Of a stretch of DNA of 64,000 nt, positions 23,585 to 32,758 are shown piece by piece. The notes beneath the pieces were generated by a model. It saw nothing but the letters and a program-made list of their open reading frames with translations, had not been told where the DNA came from and did not search any database. Position 1 is the stretch's first letter. Each line of letters begins with the position of its first letter. The stretch is from Porpolomopsis calyptriformis (Eukaryota; Basidiomycota; Agaricomycetes; Agaricales; Hygrophoraceae). The stretch lies in contig OX621164.1 in the NCBI GenBank assembly GCA_951640195.1, positions 1,841,098-1,905,097 on the forward strand, read 5' to 3'. A program made the translations under genes and the position numbers.

Positions 23585-24162
23585 TTAGTCCGTGGGTGGT
23601 TGAACAAGAGGTTTTGGTGGATTTTTGAAAAATTTTCGCCGCCTCTCTTCTTTCGTTTCACTGTGGTCGCCTGAGAGATGACCTGCATAGTCGAACAATC
23701 CCACGGCACCTCCCACAACTGCACAGGATGCAAGGGCGACAGGAAGCGAGCGAGCTGGAAATATATTGAACTGAGTGGACTCTCGTTGAAGCAATGATAA
23801 TCATCACCTCGAAGACCAGCCAGAAACCCTGCAGCACATCCGCCCGCGGCACCATTCAGTGCGTCATCTTTCTGGCGTTGGTTCGCTGCAACAGACTCTG
23901 TAAAAGCGAATGTTGCGCCCATAGCAGCTTCAAGAACATGAACAATGCATTTACGATGCTACCCGTGTGATTTGGACACACCGAAGATTCCGATTGTTCC
24001 TCCAGTCCTTGTCAAGAAACCGGCCGCGCCATGAGAGTGTGAACCCAGCGCGTTCTGAACGGTACTGACGAATGTCCCAACTACTCCAGCCTGGAAACCA
24101 ACCGCTGCAGCGTTCCTCAGGGATGGTTTGGGATCATATGTCAGGACTGATGGTGAGGACAT
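23585..24162 (-). CDS. Complex I accessory subunit, NDUFA11/B14.7 family
   Basis: Inner-membrane accessory subunit of NADH:ubiquinone oxidoreductase with a Tim17/22-like four-helix fold. ATG 24162 begins MSSPSVLTYDPKPSLRNAA. Glycine-rich helices follow: VGFQAGVVGTFVSTVQNAL, GAAGFLTRTGGTIGIFG, MGATFAFTESVAANQRQKDD and LNGAAGGCAAGFLAGLR. The last helix is LPVALASCAVVGGAVGLFDY and the tail ends NPPKPLVQPPTD. Two or three introns. About 180 residues, matching the fungal 21.3-kDa subunit. Divergent from the EED-like gene (161 bp between starts). A Tim17-family import protein was considered, but the ATFAFTES and N-x-R-x-K-D-D signatures fit B14.7 better. Confidence 0.85.
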
Positions 24163-24323
24163 CTATTGGTGAACGGTTGGTGGGTAAAATATCCTTTTTC
24201 CCCGTAATGCGACGAAAGATCGTGCTGTCGAGACGCAATAAACTCAAGCTGTATGGGACCAGCTAGTATGGGTATTCTGAAGGGGGAATGTGTGTCCCAA
24301 ACGTCGGTGTTCAGAATTTAGAT

Positions 24324-26311
24324 ATGTCCGACATTCTTCATGAAGACCAGCCGTCCCAGCCCTGGTTCAAAGACAAGACCGGACCACACCCCTTTACTCT
24401 CGTGAAAAAGCTCGTTGTGTGTCCATATCTTGTATTCTTGTATCAGTCGTTGATGATACAAAGGGTCACTAGTCTGACAATCCCAATTGTGGCTCATTTC
24501 GCACCGTTGCAATCTTTCCGTGGTCCTTTGATTCCCTTGGTACTTTATGGGATGGAGGGTTGAATACCCCCGAGCATTCAGCTGGATGGAAGGATATGAT
24601 ATCTGATTTATCTGGAACAATTGCTGTGGGTGGCGATAGTGGGATGTATGTCTTGTCTCTCCGGAAGACTCGCAATCCCATTTGTGTCAAAATCCCGGAT
24701 GCAGGCGTACGCTATTTGCCTTTTGTCGTCCCGGGTAGTTGAATTAACGCCCTTCCAAAAAGCAGGCGGACCGAACCCATGTCCGAAACGTTGCTTGGGC
24801 AATAAGCCAACACAATCACCTGGAACCACTCGTCCTCTTTTCTGGATCTAGTGTACTCTACATTTTCAATCTGATGAAGCGTAAAGTTGTCGGCTACTTA
24901 CGGGGTCACGGCGGCGTAAGCAGTGAAAACATCGCCCCATCTTAAACTCACTATTACAATGATAGCCTATAAACTCCATCGCGGTTCACCCAATTCACCC
25001 CTCTATGTTTTGCACAACATCTGATGATTTCACTTCACGAATTTATGACCTGACCTTAACACCTCGGCAAACACCAAATAATCCCCATTGGCCGCCAGGT
25101 ACAACACCTAGCCTTGCTGGGGCAGCACATGGTTTAGACATGCATGTGGAGGAAGGGCACGGCATCGGTCGTTGTGTTCTTGTCCTTATGGGCGGGCGGT
25201 CGGGTGGGCACCGAGCTGCTGTACTTGGAGCTGTAAGCTTGCTGTTTTCTTTCTTTCTTTTCTTTTTCACGCTTGAGGATCGCAGTTGATTGTTTCTTTC
25301 CTTAGGCTTTCCATTCGGCCCTTCCGCTGATAGCCACATGTGGAGTACGTTACATTTCATTTATTGCTCCAAGGGCCGTTTAATCACACACAGGAGAGTT
25401 AGACCGTGTGGTAAAGATATGGTACATTCCCTCACTCGACGGAGAAAAACTTGCACGCGAAGACAAACCCATATTCAGCAGCAACAGGATTCATAAAGCG
25501 CGGGTGCTCTCAGTAAACTGGTCAAAAGAGTTCTGGAATTATGCTCAACATCGCTAATACCCTCTCAGGTTAAGCCACGACGTACTTTTAACCCATAGCG
25601 CTCCGGCCTATATGCGTCGAGATCCCGACAAAGTTAGCCATGACCTCTATCTCGAGGAAGGGACGATGGTCTTGTGGCGCTGGCTAGGTGTAGATCGGTT
25701 TTTCCCGCCTGGTCAACCTTACCAAAAGGTCCTCCGAGGTTGTGCGTCTGTAGGTCCTTCGGGTTATATCAAATGTGTGAATACTTTAAGCTTGGCTATT
25801 TCCGCAGGATTATCAAGAGAGTTGTAAGATCCAGATGTCATTCCTCTGATAACGTCTCACATTCAAGTTAGCATCCTTCAAACTCGTATCGATCTATTCA
25901 CTACCCACCTTACCCACCGAGCACGCAAATATTAGTTCCTCGCCAAACTTACAAGTGTATCAATCTCCTTATCACGACCCTCTCATTCTGCTCATCCCAG
26001 ATCCCAACACGCTTTGTGTGGTTAACGTGGTACACTTTTCCCCGCGCAAGCCGCCATCCTTTCCGTACGAGAGGAACAATGTTGTGGAAATGACGAAGAG
26101 GATGCGGTTGGACGATGATGATAACGAAGACGCCGGAAATGGCCAGGATAAGTTCGATAAATGGACGATTGATATCAGTGGCGAAGGGCAGGCTCAAGTC
26201 GCGGATGTGAATAAGAAACTTGAGGCTTGTGTGATGGGTCTTGAAGGGAGAATCATCGTAGGTGTGGGTTCACAGGGTACAGTTTGGCTATGGATGAAAG
26301 GAACTCCCTGA
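24324..26311 (+). CDS. EED/ESC-like WD40 protein (PRC2 core subunit)
   Basis: EED is the WD40 scaffold of Polycomb repressive complex 2, which methylates histone H3 Lys27. Hand splicing gives an N-terminal MSDILHEDQPSQPWFKDK and the blades SGTIAVGGDSGMYVLSLRK and VRNVAWAISQHNHLEPLVLF, with SGSSVLYIFNLMKRKVVGYL running into RGHGG. Then come PINSIAVHPIHPSMFCTTSD, RIYDLTL, GGRSGGHRAAVLGA joined to AFHSALPLIATCGLDRVVKI, KARVLSVNW and the final blade GRIIVGVGSQGTVWLWMKGT. Block order and spacing match animal EED: the VGHGNAINELKFHP and VEGHRDEVL blocks, then CGMDHSLKLW. Basidiomycete inserts lengthen the loops (for example 25080-25160). One intron runs from a GTACGC after residue sequence PDAG to an AAAAGCAG acceptor. 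The start is not certain: the same frame is open upstream to a non-ATG codon at 24288. Confidence 0.75.
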
Positions 26312-26661
26312 GTGGTACAACTTTCAATTAAATTTTGATATCTTAAAACATTCAGACAAAGGTTCCAAAGAACGAAGGTACAATTGCTTCACATCATCCG
26401 GACGGCGAGCGAAGAGTATCGGCAAGTAAATAGACAACACGCTTCAGCTTATCAACGTTCAACACCTGGTCAGGAGAAAAACAAGTACGCCATCCTCGCA
26501 GCAGCCTCAAAAAACTCATGCATCCACCTTCATAAAAGTCACCAGCAAAAAGCCTGCCTGCCGCCGCCCCTGTGCACGGTTGAAAGGTTAGCAGCTGGTA
26601 TAGATAGAGCCGATGACGGCAAAAGATTAACTTGCCATTGTGATCCTCAATGATCCCGTTA
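26312..26661. other. Intergenic between convergent EED-like and Kex2-repeat genes
   Basis: 350 bp holding the 3' flanks of two convergent genes. Open frames on both strands (for example 26384-26653) show no recognisable protein features, so I call no gene. Confidence 0.45.
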
Positions 26662-27191
26662 TCACAACTGAATGATACGGCTGACGTCTCGTTTGTATGG
26701 AGTGATAACACCGTTGGGGGCTTTGGTAGGAAGTTCCTCCGGGACGGTATTCAGTGATTCACGTTTGTAGGGAGTGATGACGCCATTGGGGGCCTTGGTA
26801 GGAAGCTCTTCCGGGACAGTATTAAGGGATTCACGTTTGTAGGGTGTGATGACGCCGTTGGGGGCTTTGGTAGGAAGTTCTTCCGGGACAGTATTCAGTG
26901 ATTCACGTTTGTAGGGAGTGATGACGCCATTGGGGGCCTTGGTAGGAAGCTCCTCCGGGACAGTATTCAGTGATTCACGTTTGTAGGGAGTGATGACGCC
27001 ATTGGGGGCCTTGGTGGGAAGTTCCTCCGGGACACTGTTTACTTGGGCTGTAGCTGACTAAAACGGATCGCCGTGGTTTTCAGACAGGAGTATAGACAGA
27101 GAGAATTGATACTTGCCTGAGGAATGGGAGAAGCAACCACTTGGCTGACCAAAAGAATGGCCAGGGCGGCAAAGATGCGTGTGGAGTACAT
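26662..27191 (-). CDS. Secreted Kex2-processed repeat precursor (five 24-residue repeats)
   Basis: Seen: ATG 27191 starts MYSTRIFAALAILLVSQVVA, a clear signal peptide likely cut after VVAS or nearby. After one intron come five tandem 24-residue repeats. Each begins ESLNTVPEEL (first copy AQVNSVPEEL) and ends NGVITPYKR. The tail is DVSRIIQL. The precursor is 154 or 156 residues, depending on whether the intron is GT-AG (27112-27048) or GC-AG (27116-27058); both keep frame. Known: Lys-Arg is the Golgi Kex2 site, and fungal precursors of this build (mating alpha-factor, Rep1-type cell-surface peptides, ustiloxin-type RiPPs) release one peptide per repeat. Inference: about 22-residue peptides ending in Tyr after Kex1 trimming. 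No UstY-like (DUF3328) or methyltransferase gene is seen nearby, so RiPP modification is unsupported locally. Function unknown. Confidence 0.85.
26689..27048 (-). repeat. Five in-frame 72-bp tandem repeats
   Basis: Copies on the minus strand lie at 27048-26977, 26976-26905, 26904-26833, 26832-26761 and 26760-26689. Copies 2 to 5 encode identical residues. Relative to copy 2 they differ by 5, 3 and 8 nucleotides, all synonymous. Copy 1 diverges in its first five residues only. The array has no spacers. Confidence 0.95.
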
Positions 27192-27757
27192 GATAGAAGA
27201 GGTTGGTCGCTGACGGTTAAGGAAAGTCCAAAGAAGTTGAGAAGCTATGAAGGTCGCCCTGCGGCCTGATGAAGAAAAGACTGGGAGATAGTGGAAAGGT
27301 TAGAGAGAAAGAGGGGAGAAATGTAGTTGGGGACTCACAGGTAAGGGGAGAAAAATGGAGCGAGATGGAAGTGGAAGGCAAAGAAATAGAATATGATAGG
27401 ACTGCGGTGCATGTCCGCCGAATCAATTGATGAGGGTCTCCAGACACTCGATCTATGGCTGTCGATTCCACGCATCCTGGGTAGCTTGATGAGGGTCTCC
27501 AGTAACTGAGGGGTTGCGACAGTTGTCGGGAGTGTTGCCATATTGATAGCCTCTATTTTAGGTTTAGGGAAAGATTGCTGAGCGTGTCTGGGTGGTCAGC
27601 GCCGAAATGATCCTCGCAGGAGCGTATACAGCTCTCTGCTGGCTATCATTGACCGTGCCGATTTCTTCGGAACATGCTTATATAATAATAATTACTAAAT
27701 TTAGATAAAACTTCCCATCTGCAACACCTTGGCCTTACAACGAGCCACAATCTCGCC
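27192..27757. other. Divergent promoter region of the Kex2-repeat gene and TAF5, with a direct repeat
   Basis: 566 bp. A 17-nt direct repeat TTGATGAGGGTCTCCAG occurs at 27427-27443 and 27486-27502, 42 nt apart. The part next to the repeat gene is purine-rich on the plus strand (27230-27400), that is, CT-rich on the minus strand reading into the gene, a common feature of strong fungal promoters. Confidence 0.5.
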
Positions 27758-30591
27758 ATGTCTGTAGTCACCCCCGCCGCGTCCTCACACTCCCCGGGCG
27801 CATCTTCCCCAGCAAATGTAGCTACACAAGATCCCACTCAAAATGCCACCGCAATTGACCGAGTTGTGCTTGAGTATCTCCACTCTCGTGGTTATGCCGG
27901 TGCCGAGCAAGCCCTCCTCGATGTTCTCGACGGGGTCTCTCCCGGTGACAAAGGAAAACGGCCGGAAGCAGCGTCTACTATCACTGCAGATGACTTGATG
28001 AAGAAATTGGCCGTCTACGCCCAAAAGCCCTCGCGGCCTGGAGAGAACATCCTCAAGGAGACTGCAAATGTCTTGCAGGAGCTGACCGCGATGGGGAACC
28101 CTGCAAACATTCAAAACCTAATTGCAAGCATCGGATCCGTTGGCGCAGAAGAAATCCTCTCTCTCGATCCCACCGATAAGCAGGAAGGTTTTCGGGAACT
28201 AGAGGCTTGGGTCGATGGCTCTTTGGACATGTATCGAGTGTGTTGAACAGGTCCTTCAATGCCCACTCGTGCTCATTCTTCTTCACCAGCCAGAATTTAG
28301 GCCCATACTCTTCCCGATATTCTGTCACTTCTACCTCGATTTGATACAATTCGGGTTCAAAGAAGCTGGTAGGTTTTCACCCCATCAGCTAACAACAGCG
28401 TTCTAACATTATAACGACACACAGCTCTTCAATTTTTCTCCTCATTTTCCCCATCCCTGGCAGCAGCACACACCCAAACGTTGCACCACTTGTCCACCCT
28501 GCTTCTTCCCTTGCATGTTCAAAATGACGAACTCTCTCAACGATTTCGGAACGAAAAATACACCATCCGGATGAGCCGCTCCGGATTCGGGCTTCTAGTA
28601 GGATGGCTAACCGAAGGCGTTGGAGGAGAGGCTCCTGGTTCTGGCTTGGGGTTTTCAGGCGAAAAAGGACGGAGAGGAAGAGCGGCAGTCATGCGGGTGG
28701 TAAACAATCATCTGCGATTTGACGGTAAATACCCCAAATATCTCTACCCAGCGAAATGATATTAACTGCCACTGTAGTCACTCCCTCAAATGCCACCGCA
28801 ATGTCTCCAAGCGCATGGGAGGAGTCTACCGGTCTCTTGTCATCCTTGATCCCTCATACAAATCGCGCCACCAGTAACTTGACTAATCCCCAAGCATTCA
28901 ATGCCTCGAAAGGAGAACTCAAGCTTGGCCCGCCTGTTATTTCAGATGAACTCCGGGTTGAGATGGAACGCCTTTTGAGGGAGCAAGCGATGGTGGATCG
29001 AGATCCTGCTGCGCAATATGACATACACTACATCAGGCCCCCTACCTTCCCCGGAGTAAGCGCGCCATCAGAAAGCGACCTTCTTCCCCATCCGCCAACC
29101 TTCAAGACTATAGACGTCAGACGGGAGGTGGAGAGAGTACGTGATGCAAGGAAGCGTATCCGCCTCGAACCCTCTGCATTGAATAACATCGATGTCAATT
29201 CTCCCCAAGCGAGTGCCTCCAGACCGCGCGCCCTCCCCAGCATATGTGCCTATACTTTACACGATGTGGCGGAAGGGTAAGTTTCTTCACGAATCTCCTG
29301 CATATAATGGATCATAGAAGTCATTAAAAGGTCTCCATGTTCTACATTCTCTCCGGACAACTCTCTCCTAGCCGCCGGATTCTCCGAAAGTTATATTCGT
29401 TTGTGGAGCCTCAAAGGGGAAAAACTCAAAGGAATGAGGAGTGACTTCCAGTCCAATTCGATAAGAGATGGTTCGCTTTTCTGAATCTATGTTTGACCAC
29501 ACTCACCTCTCGTTGCTCCAGGGGCATCACTTCGTAAAATTCGTGAGAAGGGGGGATCTACCACGCGCAAATTGGTAGGCCATAGCGGACCTGTGTATTC
29601 TGTCACCTTCGACCCCCTCAGCGGTTCAGCAGAACCTCCGAAATACCTTTTGTCAGCTTCTGCCGATGCTACGACACGCCTCTGGTCGCTTGATACAATG
29701 TCTAACATAGCTGCTTACCGCGGGCATCAGAACCCCATTTGGGACGTCAAATGGAGTCCAATCGGAATTTATTTTGCGACGGGCAGCCGAGATCGAACAG
29801 CGAGACTTTGGTCAACGGATCGTATCTCTTGTTTGAGGGTCTTTGCTGGTCATCTGAGTGACGTCGATGTTGGTTGCATACATCAGGGTTTTTGTTCGAT
29901 TTTTCTGACCATCGCTGGTTCTGCAGTGCTTACAATTCCATCCCAACTCGTTGTACCTTGCCACCGGGTCAAGTGACTGGACCGCTCGTTTGTGGGACGT
30001 TCAACATGGTCTATGCATCCGTGTGTTCGTGGGACATCAAGGCGCTGTATCATCCCTTACCGTCAGTCCGGATGGCCGCTACTTGGCGAGTGCAGGTATG
30101 CATGGTTTGTCATTCATGTACTGGACGATCGTAACTCTGTTCCTTTTAGGCGAGGATCTGGCCATCAACCTTTGGGACTTGGGCTCGGGGCGGCGTATTA
30201 AGAAAATGACCGGTCACACTGCTTCAATATATTCCCTTGCCTTCAGCGCAGAATCATCTGTTCTGGTCAGTGGTGGCGCAGACTGGACCGTCCGGTGCTG
30301 GGATGTCAAAGCCGCCGGCGGGTCGCAAAATAAACTGCGCGAGAATGGGACTATGCCGTATTCATCTGGGAGTCTGCCGAATAGCGATGTGGTACGGAAG
30401 TACGGTGAAGAGGACAACATGGAAACGTGCGCAAATTTTGTCGGGATCTTAGCTACACTGGGCTAACCTTTTGTAGGACCGACTTGATCGCCACCTTCCC
30501 GACGAAACGGACACCTGTAGTTAATGTCCAGTTCACATCTCGAAACTTGTGTCTCGTTTCCGGATCATATCTTCCGCCAGACGGGCGATAA
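27758..30591 (+). CDS. TAF5: TFIID subunit TAF5 (LisH, NTD2, WD40)
   Basis: Scaffold subunit of TFIID, and in yeasts also of SAGA. ATG 27758 begins MSVVTPAASSHSPGASS. The LisH motif is IDRVVLEYLHSRGYAGAEQA. The NTD2 domain spans FRELEAWVDGSLDMYR, PILFPIFCHFYLDLIQFGF and QTLHHLSTLLLP. A linker with RREVERVRDARKRIRLEP leads to a C-terminal WD40 propeller. Its blades include GHSGPVYSVTFDP, LLSASADATTRLWSLD, GHQNPIWDVKWSPIG, FATGSRDRTARLWS, LYLATGSSDWTARLWDVQHG, GHQGAVSSLTVSPDGRYLAS, INLWDLGSGRRIKKMTGHTA and LVSGGADWTVRCWDV. It ends LVSGSYLPPDGR at 30591. About ten introns. Whether it also serves SAGA here cannot be told. Confidence 0.93.
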
Positions 30592-31499
30592 AACTTTCCC
30601 TACTTCGTTATCATCGTGAGTTCACATTGCTATTTTGACGGTTGTTGATTCTGAAACACGGTTCTGCACGGTAGTATGTCGTCACGAAAAGTAGTGATCT
30701 ATTTTTACGTCTCGACCACAACTGTTAATACTCTCGCTTGGCTATCCTCTCTTGAGAGTATTCTTTTTCGTTTGATTCCCCAAGGGCACCTTCCAACTCT
30801 CGCGCTGTGGAACGATGTTTCCAAACAGCCGTGCATACACCAGGGGATTGGTTACCGATCTCATGTCAATAGACGGGGTCTAAATATCCTGCTATGCCTC
30901 CAGTGGCCCGCTTCATGAGCAACCTAAGATTCTAAAGGGGCTTCCTTTTTGGAAGTTTCCGCTATACCGTGCGCCAAATCTACCCATTTCATCGCGGCTC
31001 ATTTGCATCATGTCTGACCTTGGCAAACCTCATACTCGTGTTGCCACAGTATCAGAATATTCAGTGGGTAACCGGTGCAGCAAGTGGCGAGGATCTTCTG
31101 CTTCCAATGTCGACGAACTCTTCCACTAAATTTCGCTTGTAAGTTTCCCTGCTCCTTTCTTTTCCTGTGTCTGGGCAAGTTGTTGTGGTTGTTACTTGGG
31201 ATACCGTTTATTCTTCCATCGAGTGAATGCGTTTGAATGTCTTAGTTTACGGGATTGCATGAGGCTACCCTACTCGGATAGACAATGAATACAGTTTGTT
31301 GCTCTAAGAAACGCGGTGTTGGTCACGTGGTATAAATTGTACATCGAGGCTCGGACAGGACGTCGAAACATTGAACCCGTCCTGCCACTGAGTTGTTTGC
31401 CATTTCTGTCGACAAACAGTACCCAGAATGAGTACAGTCAGTGTCCTTCAGTATTCATTGATACTCTGTCTGAAGCCGAGCAATTAGGTAGACGAGAAC
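30592..31499. other. Long intergenic region between TAF5 and a hypothetical gene
   Basis: 908 bp, the longest gene-poor stretch. It contains CACGTG at 31324-31329 (171 nt before the next start codon). One short open frame (31010-31129) is listed separately. The open frame at 30676-30918 has no recognisable features. Remnants of a decayed gene or long UTRs are possible. Confidence 0.35.
31010..31129 (+). CDS. Possible 39-residue small protein (uncertain)
   Basis: ATG 31010 to TAA 31129 encodes MSDLGKPHTRVATVSEYSVG and ends NVDELFH. It is not recognised. The composition is ordinary protein-like (polar, no low complexity), and the frame sits alone in a 908-bp intergenic region. It could be a small gene, an uORF of the downstream gene, or chance. 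I give it only because it is the best short frame here. Confidence 0.15.
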   Translation: MSDLGKPHTRVATVSEYSVGNRCSKWRGSSASNVDELFH

Positions 31500-32372
31500 A
31501 TGGAAATCGACGACGTCGTCGAGAATGACCACCATGGACGACAACAGTCAGCGCAAGACTTTCCCAGTACTTCAACGGAAGTCACAAACGCTCAGGGTAT
31601 ACATTCCTTCTTTACTTCTTTCCCCAAAGGCGCTGACTTTTCTCCAATACCGGAATATGACGTCTAGGTGAACCACCACTCCCAGCCGTCCAGCAAGCCC
31701 ACCTCCTACCAGACAACTTTCGAGATATCCAGGTCAAAGTTCACATACGACGTCCTGAGAAAGATTCCTGGGTATATCTTGGGAGAGGAATAGTTACACA
31801 AGAAGTGACTGGTCACTCCTCGCGTGTTGGTACGTGAATGACCGAATTCTGGGGACCCGACGCCGAACCTTACTCCTTCCCCTAGTCGTTCGTACTGTAG
31901 GAACGGGGAAGATTGTAGCTATATTTAACGAGGTCGGTAGTCTCATTACACCTCTGAGCAAGTCTGCTTATAGTTCGTTTCTTTTCAAGGGGTCAGACGT
32001 CCAAGCGGAGAAACGGGGAAATTTCGTTGTGATTGGATGCGTCGAAGCTTCGCGTGTGATTTCCTTGTCTCTGAATGTATGTCATGGTCCCCCCATACCC
32101 TGAATCTCTTCTGAAATGCTCATCTGCAGGCTATGAACAATTCTGAGACGCTACGACTGTTAGCCAGCATCGAGCTCGCGTGTTATAGATGCAAGCAGGC
32201 TCTGATAGACCCGCACACGCACATGAAAGTCCGCCGTCGCATCGAGCGCATCATCAGAGATGATAGACGAAGGAGACATCGGCGTCGCAAAGACCAAGAC
32301 ATCTTGGTTGATGCATTTTCCCGACAAAATCTGAATGATATTGGCGCTTCATCTGGACCCCGACCTCGATAG
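31500..32372 (+). CDS. Hypothetical protein with possible PH/EVH1-like domain and basic C-terminus
   Basis: Not recognised. ATG 31500 starts MEIDDVVENDHHGRQQSAQD. Three introns are supported by clean GT-AG joins that keep frame (donors about 31594, 31829 and 32078). The middle shows an amphipathic beta-rich pattern: VKVHIRRPEKDSWVYLGRG, then TQEVTGHSSRVVVRTVGTGK, IVAIFNEVG and FVVIGCVEASRVISLSLN. This resembles a PH-like fold such as EVH1 or Ran-binding domains, but that is an impression only. The C-terminal exon is helical and very basic (RRRIERIIRDDRRRRHRRRK), suggesting nucleic-acid or nuclear association. About 220 residues. Confidence 0.65.
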
Positions 32373-32758
32373 GCGCAACATGATCAGAGATGGTTCAGGG
32401 CTACGTTCCCGGAACTCATCTTGCTTCCTTTGGATGTATTGCTCAGCCTCTAGTTTCACTTGTAGCCATTTGTATGTCATACTAGACGCCCCTGTACGTC
32501 TCTCTCGATTGCAATGGAATAATTAGTCCCGCATACATTAATTAGCTCCCCTGACCGTCGTGAAAAGCATGACGTCAGCATCCAGACCACTCAATAGCAC
32601 CTTTCACTGTTGGGTGCGCGCATATCATTCTGTGTCGTCCGGCTTGGCCTACGACGACTCTCCAAATCACTTGAGCCTTTTTTAGTTCTTTCTTTTTGCG
32701 GAAATTTAAGAGCAGAGTGGAGTGACTTTCATTCTCTCCAACTTATCACTCTGACGTT
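32373..32758 (+). promoter_or_regulatory. HSP104 promoter region with CRE-like and STRE-like elements
   Basis: 386 bp upstream of HSP104. A perfect TGACGTCA (ATF/CREB-type site, as bound by Atf1/Sko1 stress regulators) lies at 32570-32577, and a CCCCT (STRE core) at 32548-32552. TGACGTTA sits directly before the ATG. I found no clear heat-shock element (nGAAnnTTCnnGAAn). The T/C-rich stretch at 32678-32700 resembles a fungal transcription-start region. Confidence 0.45.

Noticed and set aside
26689..27048. Possible CRISPR-like array
   Set aside because: The 72-bp units abut with no spacers, keep one reading frame and encode identical peptides after a signal peptide. This is a eukaryotic coding repeat.
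26662..27191. RiPP biosynthetic gene cluster around the repeat precursor
   Set aside because: The neighbours are an EED-like protein and TAF5. No UstY-type, tyrosinase, methyltransferase or peptidase gene lies within the flanking genes, so only the precursor itself is supported.
30676..30918. 80-residue open frame downstream of TAF5
   Set aside because: No recognisable motif, no intron structure, and composition like translated non-coding DNA.
32373..32758. Heat-shock elements in the HSP104 promoter
   Set aside because: The GAA/TTC triplets present (for example around 32680-32700) are not in the 5-bp alternating register needed for an HSE.
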